Assembly (NCBI RefSeq): GCF_003569745.1
Contig: NZ_AP018498.1
Location: 186,001-250,000 of the forward strand
DNA length: 64,000 nt
Reading direction: 5' to 3'
Origin: Altererythrobacter sp. B11
Lineage (GTDB): Bacteria; Pseudomonadota; Alphaproteobacteria; Sphingomonadales; Sphingomonadaceae
A program made the position numbers and the translations under genes. The first letter of the stretch is position 1. Each line of letters opens with the position of its first letter. This document shows positions 55,488 through 64,000 of this stretch, piece by piece. The notes under the pieces were generated by a model. That model did not search any database, was not told the origin of the DNA, and saw nothing but the letters and a program-made list of their open reading frames with translations.

Positions 55488-55635
55488 TGGCGTCTCCACA
55501 CAAAGGGCTGCCGGCACGCCCGCGCGAATCCCCTCGCGCGTGGCCGCCGGACCGCAGCCATCATACGCCGCAGCGGCGGGCGATGTCTCGAACAGACCTT
55601 CGTGTGATTGCGCGCGCCGCAGGGGACGCGACGGC

Positions 55636-57090
<1,455 letters not shown>

Positions 57091-57135
57091 AGGCGCTGCC
57101 TATTGCAGGCTGGCACGACAAGACAAGGACAGAAA

Positions 57136-57444
57136 ATGAGCGATACCACCGATCCCCTCGATCAATTGCCCGATGCGGTGGCTGCGGCGGCCTTCCGCCG
57201 GCTCGTGCGGCACCTGCGCCACCGCCACGATGCGCAGAATATCGACCTGATGGGCCTGTCCGGATTCTGCCGCAACTGCCTGGCCGACTGGATTCGCGAT
57301 GCCGGCTATGACGGGGACAAGGCGCAGGCGCGGGCGCTGATCCACGGCATGCCGATGGAGGAATGGAAGGCCCGCTACCAGACAGAGGCCACGCCCGAGC
57401 AGCTGGCGAAGATGGAAACCAGCCTGGCGCTCAACCGCGGCTGA
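57136..57444 (+). CDS. DUF1244 family protein
   Basis: A 102-aa protein. FRRLVRHLRHRHDAQNIDLM, then LSGFCRNCLADWIRDAGYDG and HGMPMEEWKARYQTEATPEQ mark the DUF1244 family, widespread in Alphaproteobacteria and of unknown role. The two Cys (FCRNCL) may bind metal. ATG 57136 follows AAGGACAGAAA; the divergent start of pyk is 45 bp away. Confidence 0.9.
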   Translation: MSDTTDPLDQLPDAVAAAAFRRLVRHLRHRHDAQNIDLMGLSGFCRNCLADWIRDAGYDGDKAQARALIHGMPMEEWKARYQTEATPEQLAKMETSLALNRG

Positions 57445-57547
57445 CCAGCACCCCGGGGGAAAATTTGCGTGCCGGGTTCTCGGACCCGCGGCGCCCGGCT
57501 ATCGAGCCGCCCAACCGATTCTACCCATCTGACCGGAGAAGCCCCCG

Positions 57548-57784
57548 ATGGCCGAAGCCACTGACGATCGCCTGCGCCTGCTGATCGAGCGCATCGAGCG
57601 CCTGGAAGAAGAAAAGAAGGGCATCGCCGACGATGTCCGCGACGTTTATGCCGAGGCCAAGGCCGTGGGCTACGACGTCAAGATCATGCGCCAGATCGTG
57701 CGCCTGCGGAAGATGAAGCCCGACGACCGGCGCGAGATGGAAATGGTGCTCGATACCTACAAGGCGGCGCTCGGCCTCGGCTGA
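57548..57784 (+). CDS. gapR: Nucleoid-associated protein GapR (DUF2312)
   Basis: A 78-aa DUF2312 protein. [20 protein letters not shown], then [20 protein letters not shown] and [17 protein letters not shown]. GapR in Caulobacter is a dimeric/tetrameric protein that clamps overtwisted DNA ahead of replication and transcription, so it should be essential or near-essential here. Only the helical core is expected and is present. ATG 57548. Confidence 0.94.
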   Translation: MAEATDDRLRLLIERIERLEEEKKGIADDVRDVYAEAKAVGYDVKIMRQIVRLRKMKPDDRREMEMVLDTYKAALGLG

Positions 57785-57861
57785 TCGCGCCCGCTTTCGC
57801 TTCCCCGCGGGCGGCCGAAGGCCTATGCTCGCGGGGCAAGAACGAGAGAGGAGAAGGCAGC

Positions 57862-58212
57862 ATGGCAAGCCCCTGGGGCAATGCGCAAAGCGACATGATC
57901 GTGACCACCACGCCGACGATCGAAGGCCGCCCGGCGAAGGATTACCTCGGCGTCGTGACGGGCGAAGTGATCGTGGGCGCCAATCTGTTTCGCGACATCT
58001 TCGCCTCCATCACCGATCTCGTCGGCGGCCGTTCGGGCAAGTATGAGGAAGTGCTCGCCCGCGCCCGCCGCGAAGCGATCGAGGAGATGACCGAGGAAGC
58101 CCGCCGGCTGGGCGGCAATGCGGTGATCGGCGTCGATATCGACTATGAAGTCCTGGGCCAGAACGGTTCCATGCTGATGGTCAGCGTTTCCGGCACCGCC
58201 GTCACCCTGTGA
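57862..58212 (+). CDS. YbjQ/DUF74 family protein
   Basis: A 116-aa protein with [20 protein letters not shown], the family start, then [20 protein letters not shown] and [18 protein letters not shown]. YbjQ proteins form small beta-rich oligomers with putative heavy-metal links. ATG 57862 after AGAGGAGAAGGCAGC. Confidence 0.92.
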   Translation: MASPWGNAQSDMIVTTTPTIEGRPAKDYLGVVTGEVIVGANLFRDIFASITDLVGGRSGKYEEVLARARREAIEEMTEEARRLGGNAVIGVDIDYEVLGQNGSMLMVSVSGTAVTL

Positions 58213-58323
58213 CCGGCCGATCCGCGCCTCCGCCCGAGGGGTGACGGGGCCGTTCGCCTCCGCTAGAGGGCTGGCCGATTTTCCAACCCCGTTGTTCCAC
58301 CCGATCCAGACAGACGGACAGAC

Positions 58324-59067
58324 ATGGCAGGCCATTCCAAATTCAAGAACATCATGCATCGCAAGGGTGCGCAGGATAAGAAGCGCTCCGCGATGTTCTC
58401 CAAGCTCAGCCGCGAGATCACCGTGGCGGCAAAATCGGGCATGCCCGATCCCGACATGAACCCGCGCCTGCGGCTGGCGGTCAACGCCGCCAAGGCGCAG
58501 TCCATGCCCAAAGACAATATCCAGCGCGCGATCGACAAGGCATCGGCCAGCGAGGGCGAGGATTACGAGGAAATCCGCTATGAGGGCTACGGCCCCGGCG
58601 GCGTCGCGCTGATCGTCGAAGCGCTGACCGACAACCGCAACCGCACCGCCACCAATGTGCGCACCGCCTTCTCCAAGAACGGCGGCAATCTGGCGGCGAG
58701 CGGCGCGGTGAGCCACGGCTTCGAACGCAAGGGCCTGATCGAATATCCGGCCGGCGCGGGCAGCGAGGAGAAGGTGCTGGAAGCCGCGATCGAAGCGGGC
58801 GCCGACGACGTGGAAAGCAGCGCCGACGGCCACACCATCTGGACCGAGATGGAAGCCCTGCACGAAGTGGCAAGCGCGCTGGAAAAGGCGCTGGGCGAGG
58901 CCGAAAGCGTGAAGCTGGCGTGGAAGCCCAACCTCACCGTGGACGTACCGGAGGACGACGCGCAGACGCTGTTCAAGCTGATCGACGCGCTCGACGATGA
59001 TGACGACGTGCAGACCGTCTGGGGCAATTACGAAGTCTCCGACGAAGTGATGGAAAAGCTGGGGTGA
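58324..59067 (+). CDS. yebC: YebC/PmpR-family transcriptional regulator or translation factor
   Basis: A 247-aa YebC protein: [53 protein letters not shown] and [20 protein letters not shown]. Homologues help translation of proline-rich stretches or act as regulators. ATG 58324. ruvC is often nearby in bacteria and follows here after a repeat. Confidence 0.95.
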   Translation: MAGHSKFKNIMHRKGAQDKKRSAMFSKLSREITVAAKSGMPDPDMNPRLRLAVNAAKAQSMPKDNIQRAIDKASASEGEDYEEIRYEGYGPGGVALIVEALTDNRNRTATNVRTAFSKNGGNLAASGAVSHGFERKGLIEYPAGAGSEEKVLEAAIEAGADDVESSADGHTIWTEMEALHEVASALEKALGEAESVKLAWKPNLTVDVPEDDAQTLFKLIDALDDDDDVQTVWGNYEVSDEVMEKLG

Positions 59068-59110
59068 CGTGGCAGGGCCGGACCAGCCGCTGCCCTGCCT
59101 TGTTCCAGCT

Positions 59111-59204
59111 TCGTCATGCTGAGCTTGTTTCAGCATCCACCCGGCCCGCCGCTCCGTCCGTGCGGGCGGCGGATTGGACCCTGAAACAAGTTCAGGGTGA
59201 CGAA
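59111..59204. repeat. Long imperfect inverted repeat between yebC and ruvC
   Basis: Arms ttcgtcatgctgagcttgtt... (59111-59139) and ...caagttcagggtgacgaa (59176-59204) match in 24 of 29 bases when inverted, with a GC-rich inner stem. Similar elements (ctgaaacaagttcagggtga) are common in sphingomonad gaps. It could end yebC transcription. Confidence 0.75.
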
Positions 59205-59233
59205 ACAGGGGCGGGTGGCACGCGGGCCCTCTC

Positions 59234-59707
59234 ATGCTGATCCTCGGCCTCGATCCCTCGCTCACCTGCACCGGCTGGGGCGTCCTGCGCAGCGAAGGCG
59301 TGCGGCTTTCGCATGTCGCAAATGGTCAGGTGAAGACGGACACGCAGGCGCCCATGGTGGACCGGCTGCACCATCTGCATGATGCGATCTATGCGGTGAT
59401 CGGCCAGTACGCCCCCGATCGCGTGGCGGTGGAGGAGGTGTTCCTGAACAAGAACCCGCAATCCACGCTCAAGCTTGCGCAGGCGCGCGGCGCCGTGCTG
59501 GCGGCCTGCGGGCGCGCATCCGTGCCGGTGGCGGAACACGCCACGCGGCTGGTGAAGAAGGCGCTGGTGGGCACGGGCGCCGCGGAGAAGGCGCAGGTGC
59601 AGGCGATGCTGAAGGTGCTGCTGCCCGGCGCGAAAGTGGCCGGCCCCGATGCGGCGGACGCGCTGGCGGTGGCGATCGCCGATGCGCATCTGGGCGGGGG
59701 CCGCTGA
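59234..59707 (+). CDS. ruvC: Crossover junction endodeoxyribonuclease RuvC
   Basis: A 157-aa Holliday-junction resolvase. Catalytic acids are seen as [13 protein letters not shown] (Asp), [14 protein letters not shown] (Glu), and [17 protein letters not shown] (Asp pair). ATG 59234. ruvA and ruvB are not in view downstream. The stop overlaps the next ATG by one base. Confidence 0.96.
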   Translation: MLILGLDPSLTCTGWGVLRSEGVRLSHVANGQVKTDTQAPMVDRLHHLHDAIYAVIGQYAPDRVAVEEVFLNKNPQSTLKLAQARGAVLAACGRASVPVAEHATRLVKKALVGTGAAEKAQVQAMLKVLLPGAKVAGPDAADALAVAIADAHLGGGR

Positions 59708-60021
59708 TGTTCCTGGTGGTGTTCCGCAACCGCAAGCGCGCGGATATGGATCAGGCGGCCTATGCGGCCGATGCCGCGCGGATGGCGGAACTGGCGCGGG
59801 AGCAGCCGGGCTATCTCTCCTTCAAGAGCTATGTCGCCGATGACGGCGAAGTGATCGCCCTGTCCGAATGGCGCGACGAAGCCTCCGCCCGCGCCTGGGG
59901 CCGGCTGGCCGACCATCGCGTGGTGCAGGCCCGCGGGCGAGCGGATTATTACGCCAGCTACACGCTGTTCGCCTGCGACGCCCCGCGCATCCACCACTTC
60001 GAAGCGCCGCCGCAAGGCTGA
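59707..60021 (+). CDS. Antibiotic biosynthesis monooxygenase-type protein
   Basis: A 104-aa ABM-fold protein: FLVVFRNRKRADMDQAAYAA, EQPGYLSFKSYVADDGEVIA, SEWRDEASARAWGRLADHRV. Family members act on small aromatic substrates or bind haem. ATG 59707 overlaps the ruvC stop. The substrate is unknown. Confidence 0.88.
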   Translation: MFLVVFRNRKRADMDQAAYAADAARMAELAREQPGYLSFKSYVADDGEVIALSEWRDEASARAWGRLADHRVVQARGRADYYASYTLFACDAPRIHHFEAPPQG

Positions 60022-60221
60022 GCAGAGCCTGTCCTACACGGCGCCGGCCGCGCTACCCGCCGCGCCATGCTCCCGGCCCCCGCCCTTCCCTCGCATACCC
60101 CTGTTATCGCGGCATTTTGCCCGCTGTTCGGGGCACTTTTGCGGGCGGGGATTTTTCTCCTACGAACCCTGTTCCAAGGTGTTCCAGCGTGTTTCAGCGC
60201 AACGACAGAAAGGCCCCCGGC

Positions 60222-60569
60222 ATGACCATCCACGTCTTCGGCATTCCCAATTGCGACACGGTGAAGAAGGCCCGCACATGGCTCGACGGGCAGGGGCTCG
60301 AATACCGCTTCCATGATTACAAGAAGGAAGGCGCCGATCCCGCGCGGCTGCGGTCATGGATGGAGGCGAAGGGGTGGGAAGTGCTGCTGAACCGGCGCGG
60401 CACGACCTTCCGCCAATTGCCGGAAGGCCAGAAGGCCGGTCTCGATGCGGAGAAGGCCGTGGCGATCATGCTGGAGCACAATTCCACCATCAAGCGGCCG
60501 GTGGTCGAATATCCGGGCGGGCTGCTGGTCGGCTTCGACGCCCGGGAATGGGGCGCGGCGCTCAGCTGA
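60222..60569 (+). CDS. ArsC/Spx-like thioredoxin-fold protein
   Basis: A 115-aa protein: HVFGIPNCDTVKKARTWLDG with a single Cys in the C-x-x-x-x-K region, YRFHDYKKEGADP, RRGTTFRQLPEGQKAGLDAE, then TIKRPVVEYPGGLLVGFD. It matches the ArsC/YffB family; true arsenate reduction is uncertain. ATG 60222 follows AGAAAGGCCCCCGG. Its end overlaps the bestrophin gene's end by 8 nt. Confidence 0.88.
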   Translation: MTIHVFGIPNCDTVKKARTWLDGQGLEYRFHDYKKEGADPARLRSWMEAKGWEVLLNRRGTTFRQLPEGQKAGLDAEKAVAIMLEHNSTIKRPVVEYPGGLLVGFDAREWGAALS

Positions 60570-61452
60570 GATAGAAGGCGCGCGGGCGCAGCGGTTCGGG
60601 CGGTTGTTCGCCCAGATGCGGCGCCAGGCTGATCTCCACCGTGCGGCAGATCGCATCCAGCGGCAGGGCGTTGGGCGTGTTGCCGAAGGGGTGACTCAGA
60701 TCCTCGCTCACTTCGGCGAGGCCGAGGAAGACATAGGCGACGATGCCCACGAACAGCGGCGTCAGCCAGCCCACCGCATCGGCCAGCGCCAGCGGCAGCA
60801 GCAGGCAATAGAGGAAGGTCGTGCGATAGACGAGCAGCGAATAAACATAGGGCAAGGGGGTGCCCAATATGCGCTCGCACCCCGCCTGCCGCTCGGTGAT
60901 CGCGGCGATCCGCTCCGTCAGCGTGCGGGCGCCGAAGCCGTCGAGCAGGCCATTCGCGTGGGCGCGCGAAAGATCGGCGGACAGCGCATCCAGCGCGGCG
61001 CAGGGCGGATGCACGGCGTCGGTGAACTCGCGGGCCAGCGCCGCCACCTGCGGATCGTCGCGCAACCCGCGCAGATTGGCGCGATGCAGATGGAGGAAGG
61101 CCAGCGAAAGGCGGATCGCCCGTTGCTGCACCGCCGGATCGGCAATGAAGAACTGAACCTCGCGCGCGAAATTGCGCAGATCGGCCACCAGCCCGCCCCA
61201 CAGCTTGCGCGCTTCCCACCAGCGTTCATAGGCGGCGTTGTTGCGGAAGCCGAGGAACAGCGACAGCGCCACGCCGAACACGGTGAAGGGCGTGCTGTCG
61301 ATGTCGGGAATGCCGCCGGTATGGCCATGGGCCCACACGATGCCCGCGGCGAACAGCATCAGCAGGATCACCTGCGGCGCGATCACCGGCACGATGGAGC
61401 CGCGCAGCGCGAAGGCCAGCTCCAGCCAGCTCGGCTTGTCGCGCAGGATCAT
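60562..61452 (-). CDS. Bestrophin-family anion channel
   Basis: A 296-aa membrane protein of the bacterial bestrophin (UPF0187) family. VIAPQVILLMLFAAGIVWAH, FTVFGVALSLFLGFRNNAAY, ERWWEARKLWGGLVADLRNF, and the C-terminal LAEVSEDLSHPFGNTPNALP are the family landmarks. Bacterial bestrophins form pentameric channels. ATG 61452; ubiG lies 6 bp upstream on the same strand. Confidence 0.93.
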   Translation of the reverse strand: MILRDKPSWLELAFALRGSIVPVIAPQVILLMLFAAGIVWAHGHTGGIPDIDSTPFTVFGVALSLFLGFRNNAAYERWWEARKLWGGLVADLRNFAREVQFFIADPAVQQRAIRLSLAFLHLHRANLRGLRDDPQVAALAREFTDAVHPPCAALDALSADLSRAHANGLLDGFGARTLTERIAAITERQAGCERILGTPLPYVYSLLVYRTTFLYCLLLPLALADAVGWLTPLFVGIVAYVFLGLAEVSEDLSHPFGNTPNALPLDAICRTVEISLAPHLGEQPPEPLRPRAFYLS

Positions 61453-61458
61453 GCCGCC

Positions 61459-62196
61459 TCAGGCGTGCCGCGCGGTGACGATGTAGTTGAGCGAAAGATC
61501 GCGCGACAGATGCAGGCCTTTCAGCGGAGAGAAACCGATCCCGGTCGGCTCCCCCATGGCGAGCCCCGCGCCGGCGAGCAGCTCGCCCAGCTCCTCCGGC
61601 GTGATGAAATCGCTCCAGCGGTGGGTGCCGCGCGGGATCATGCCCACGGCCTCCGCCCCGTCCACCAGCAACAGGCGCGAGGCGAGCGTGCGATTGGGCG
61701 TGGACAGCACCATCAGCCCGCCGGGCGCGAGCCGCGCGGCAAGATCGGCGGCGAAGGCGGGCTTGTCCGCCACATGCTCGATCACTTCCATCGAAGTGAC
61801 GAGATCGAACTGGCCGATGTCCAGCAAACCCACCTCGCCCGCCATATAGCGGATATCGAGCCCGGCGCCTTCGGCATGGAGCGCGGCGGCTTCCACATTG
61901 GCGGGGGCGGCGTCCACCCCCGTGACCTCCGCGCCGAGCCGGGCGAGCGGTTCGCACAGCAGGCCCGCGCCGCAGCCGATATCCAGCGCGGAGCGGCCCG
62001 CCAGCGGGCGCAGCGATTCGCCATCCTGCGGCCAGTGCCGGTCGATCGCATCGCGAATATAGGCCAGCCGCACCGGATTCAGCCGGTGCAACATGGCCGA
62101 AGAGCCCTGCGGATCCCACCAGTCCTTCGCCAGCGCGCCGAAATGCGCCGCCTCCTCCGGCCGGATGGTTGCATTTGCGACAGTTGCATCACCCAT
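61459..62196 (-). CDS. ubiG: Ubiquinone biosynthesis O-methyltransferase UbiG
   Basis: A 245-aa SAM methyltransferase. KDWWDPQGSSAMLHRLNPVR, RSALDIGCGAGLLCEPLARL (motif I), FDLVTSMEVIEHVADKPAFA, and MIPRGTHRWSDFITPEEL match UbiG, which does the two O-methylations of ubiquinone synthesis. ATG 62196 (MGDATVANATIRPEEAAHFG). It diverges from lysC across 60 bp. Confidence 0.95.
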   Translation of the reverse strand: MGDATVANATIRPEEAAHFGALAKDWWDPQGSSAMLHRLNPVRLAYIRDAIDRHWPQDGESLRPLAGRSALDIGCGAGLLCEPLARLGAEVTGVDAAPANVEAAALHAEGAGLDIRYMAGEVGLLDIGQFDLVTSMEVIEHVADKPAFAADLAARLAPGGLMVLSTPNRTLASRLLLVDGAEAVGMIPRGTHRWSDFITPEELGELLAGAGLAMGEPTGIGFSPLKGLHLSRDLSLNYIVTARHA

Positions 62197-62256
62197 TTGA
62201 GCCTCCTAACAGCGCGCGGGGTTCTAGACCAGAACCCGGACGGCAGGAGCACAGCA

Positions 62257-63525
62257 TTGGCGCGGATCGTGATGAAATTCGGCGGCACTTCAATGGCCGG
62301 GACCGAGCGGATTCGCCGTGTCGCCAATATCGTGCGCCGGCAGCAGGCCGCCGGGCACGAAGTGGCGGTGGTGGTTTCCGCCATGGCGGGGGAGACGGAC
62401 CGGCTGGTGAATTTCTGCCGCGAAGCCAACCCGCTGTATGATCCGGCGGAATATGACGTGGTGGTCGCCAGCGGGGAACAGGTGACCAGCGGGCTGCTGG
62501 CGCTGACCCTGCAGGCCATGGGCTGCAAGGCGCGCAGCTGGCTGGGGTGGCAATTGCCGATCCTGACCGAGGAAGCCCATGCCAAGGCACGCATTCACGA
62601 AATCGATTCTGCAGCGCTGCTGGCGGAAATGGGCCGCGGCGTGATCGCGGTGATTCCCGGCTTCCAGGGCGTGGGCGCGGATGGCCGCATCACCACGCTG
62701 GGCCGCGGCGGTTCGGACACCTCCGCCGTGGCGGTGGCGGCGGCGATCGGCGCCGACCGCTGCGACATCTACACCGATGTGGACGGCGTCTATACCACCG
62801 ATCCGCGGATCGTGGCGCGGGCGCGCAAGCAGAAATATGTAACCTACGAAGAAATGCTGGAGCTGGCCTCGGTCGGCGCCAAGGTGCTGCAGACGCGCTC
62901 GGTCGGCCTGGCCATGAAGAGCCGCGTGCGGGTGCAGGTGCTGTCGAGCTTTATCGATGATGATGCGCCGCCGGCGGACGATCTTCCCGGCACGATGATC
63001 GTCTCCGACGAGGAAATGGAAGGACTTGAGATGGAACGCCAGCTTGTCACCGGCATCGCGCATGACAAGAACGAGGCCAAGGTGATCCTCACCCGCGTGC
63101 CCGACCGGCCCGGCGCGGTGAGCCATATCTTCGGCCCGCTCGCCGATGCCTCGATCAATGTCGACATGATCATCCAGAACGTCGGCCGCGACAAGGGCGA
63201 GACGGACGTGACCTTCACCGTCCCCAAGGCCGATCTGGCCCGCGCGCAGGCGCTGCTGGAGGACAAGCGCGGGGTGATCGGCTACAACCGCATCATCACC
63301 GATGGCCATGTGGCGAAGGTCTCCGTGGTCGGCGTGGGGATGAAGAGCCATGCCGGCGTCGCCGCCACCATGTTCAAGGCTCTGGCCGATCGCGGCATCA
63401 ACGTGCAGGCGATCTCCACCTCCGAGATCAAGGTGTCCGTGCTGATCGACGAGGATGAGACGGAACTGGCAGTGCGCGTGCTGCACACCGCCTATGGCCT
63501 GGATGCGGAGGAAGAGGCGGCCTGA
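62257..63525 (+). CDS. lysC: Aspartate kinase
   Basis: A 422-aa aspartokinase. VMKFGGTSMAGTERIRRVAN, then GRGGSDTSAVAVAAAIGADR, CDIYTDVDGVYTTDPRIV, and two C-terminal ACT domains (AVSHIFGPLADASINVDMI; VAATMFKALADRGINVQAIS). It phosphorylates aspartate at the entry to lysine, threonine and methionine synthesis, and the ACT pair suggests lysine/threonine feedback. TTG 62257 with CAGGAGCACAGC gives MARIVMKFGG, the family start; the next ATG would truncate it. Adjacent to ubiG, divergent. Confidence 0.96.
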   Translation: MARIVMKFGGTSMAGTERIRRVANIVRRQQAAGHEVAVVVSAMAGETDRLVNFCREANPLYDPAEYDVVVASGEQVTSGLLALTLQAMGCKARSWLGWQLPILTEEAHAKARIHEIDSAALLAEMGRGVIAVIPGFQGVGADGRITTLGRGGSDTSAVAVAAAIGADRCDIYTDVDGVYTTDPRIVARARKQKYVTYEEMLELASVGAKVLQTRSVGLAMKSRVRVQVLSSFIDDDAPPADDLPGTMIVSDEEMEGLEMERQLVTGIAHDKNEAKVILTRVPDRPGAVSHIFGPLADASINVDMIIQNVGRDKGETDVTFTVPKADLARAQALLEDKRGVIGYNRIITDGHVAKVSVVGVGMKSHAGVAATMFKALADRGINVQAISTSEIKVSVLIDEDETELAVRVLHTAYGLDAEEEAA

Positions 63526-63652
63526 ATCGGCGAAGGCGTCGTTGCCCAATGGTGGGGGCGTCGCCGCGCCCGACATATCCTCGCGCACGCGGATCCGCTT
63601 CCGCTTCGCTCGCCCACTTGCCGCGCGGCACGCCGCACACTAAGCGCGCGGC

Positions 63653-64000
63653 ATGACAGATTACCCACTGACCGCGGCACTGATGGCACGCGGCACGGAA
63701 TTCCTCGGCAGCCGCTACGCCATCCTTTGCGGGGCGATGAGCTGGGTTTCCGAACGCAACTTGGTTTCGGCGATCAGCAATGCCGGCGGCTTCGGCGTGA
63801 TCGCCTGCGGGGCGATGTCTCCCGAACTGCTGGATGCGGAGATCGCAGGCACCAAGGGGCTGACCGACCAGCCCTTCGGCGTGAACCTCATCACCATGCA
63901 TCCGCAGCTGTTCGAGCTGATCGAAGTCTGCGCGCGGCACGGCGTGGGCCACGTGGTGCTGGCCGGGGGTATCCCGCCCAAGGGTAGCGTGGAAGCGATC
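63653..64000 (+). CDS. Nitronate monooxygenase/NAD(P)H-dependent flavin oxidoreductase, N-terminal part
   Basis: The first 116 codons of a TIM-barrel flavoprotein, cut by the window end. YAILCGAMSWVSERNLVSAI, NAGGFGVIACGAMSPELL, QPFGVNLITMHPQLFELIEV, GVGHVVLAGGIPPKGSVEAI are family features (nitronate monooxygenase / FabK-like). ATG 63653. Confidence 0.88.
   Translation, partial: MTDYPLTAALMARGTEFLGSRYAILCGAMSWVSERNLVSAISNAGGFGVIACGAMSPELLDAEIAGTKGLTDQPFGVNLITMHPQLFELIEVCARHGVGHVVLAGGIPPKGSVEAI

Noticed and set aside
60445-62256. Upstream extension of the lysC frame
   Set aside because: The open frame runs through the bestrophin and ubiG genes on the other strand. The family N-terminus and ribosome site start at 62257.

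Overview
The window is high-GC DNA that reads like an alphaproteobacterium, most likely a sphingomonad (Sphingomonadales, Erythrobacter/Novosphingobium-like). The pointers are gapR (DUF2312) with a DUF1244 gene, a LigI-type 2-pyrone-4,6-dicarboxylate hydrolase, a PQQ sugar dehydrogenase, and dispersed intergenic repeats with the core tccttcgacaggctcagga. Genus is an inference from gene content only.

Layout. (1) 1-2410: end of an older genomic island: the start of an amidase gene, and an integrase gene broken by a complete IS3-family element (750-2045, 3-bp target duplication gtc). (2) 2411-34099: a second island between two copies of the 3' end of a tRNA-Leu(CAG) gene (2411-2429 and 34081-34099). 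Each copy lies about 177 bp upstream of an integrase start, so the two islands appear to have inserted in tandem at the same tRNA. The left part of the second island (2.8-13.7 kb) carries a lipoprotein-like esterase and a long, tightly overlapping + strand gene run: oxidoreductase, cupin, GlxA-type regulator, two NTF2-like proteins, PhzF, two EamA exporters, three hydrolase/thioesterase genes, and VOC, DinB and GFA proteins. The right part (14.0-32.9 kb) is a dense defence island. It holds a restriction-modification operon (HNH nuclease, PD-(D/E)XK-like nuclease, two C5-cytosine methylases, a small ribbon-helix-helix protein, Vsr), a GmrSD-like DUF262/DUF1524 protein, a single-HKD phospholipase D-like protein, and a three-gene operon. 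That operon encodes a 1025-aa protein I do not recognise, an 1807-aa DUF1998 helicase of the DruE/MrfA type, and a nuclease-SF1 helicase fusion. The island's integrase lacks its catalytic C-terminus.

(3) 34.1-64 kb: mostly core chromosome: tRNA-Leu, an NDUFA9-like SDR, aldose dehydrogenase, typA, ligI, nrdB/nrdA, nadB, an ABC ATPase, alkaline phosphatase, YceI, a cNMP-flavoprotein, pyk, gapR, yebC, ruvC, an ArsC-like protein, a bestrophin, ubiG, lysC, and the start of a nitronate monooxygenase-like gene. Two accessory spots stand out. One is an AT-rich DUF262-HNH gene 9 bp downstream of nrdB. The other is a GIY-YIG nuclease gene bracketed by inverted copies of the dispersed repeat.

The best candidate for an undescribed system is 21.2-32.9 kb (PLD, unknown 1025-aa protein, DUF1998 helicase, nuclease-SF1 helicase). 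It recalls Druantia type II and DISARM but does not clearly match either. No CRISPR array or rRNA was seen.
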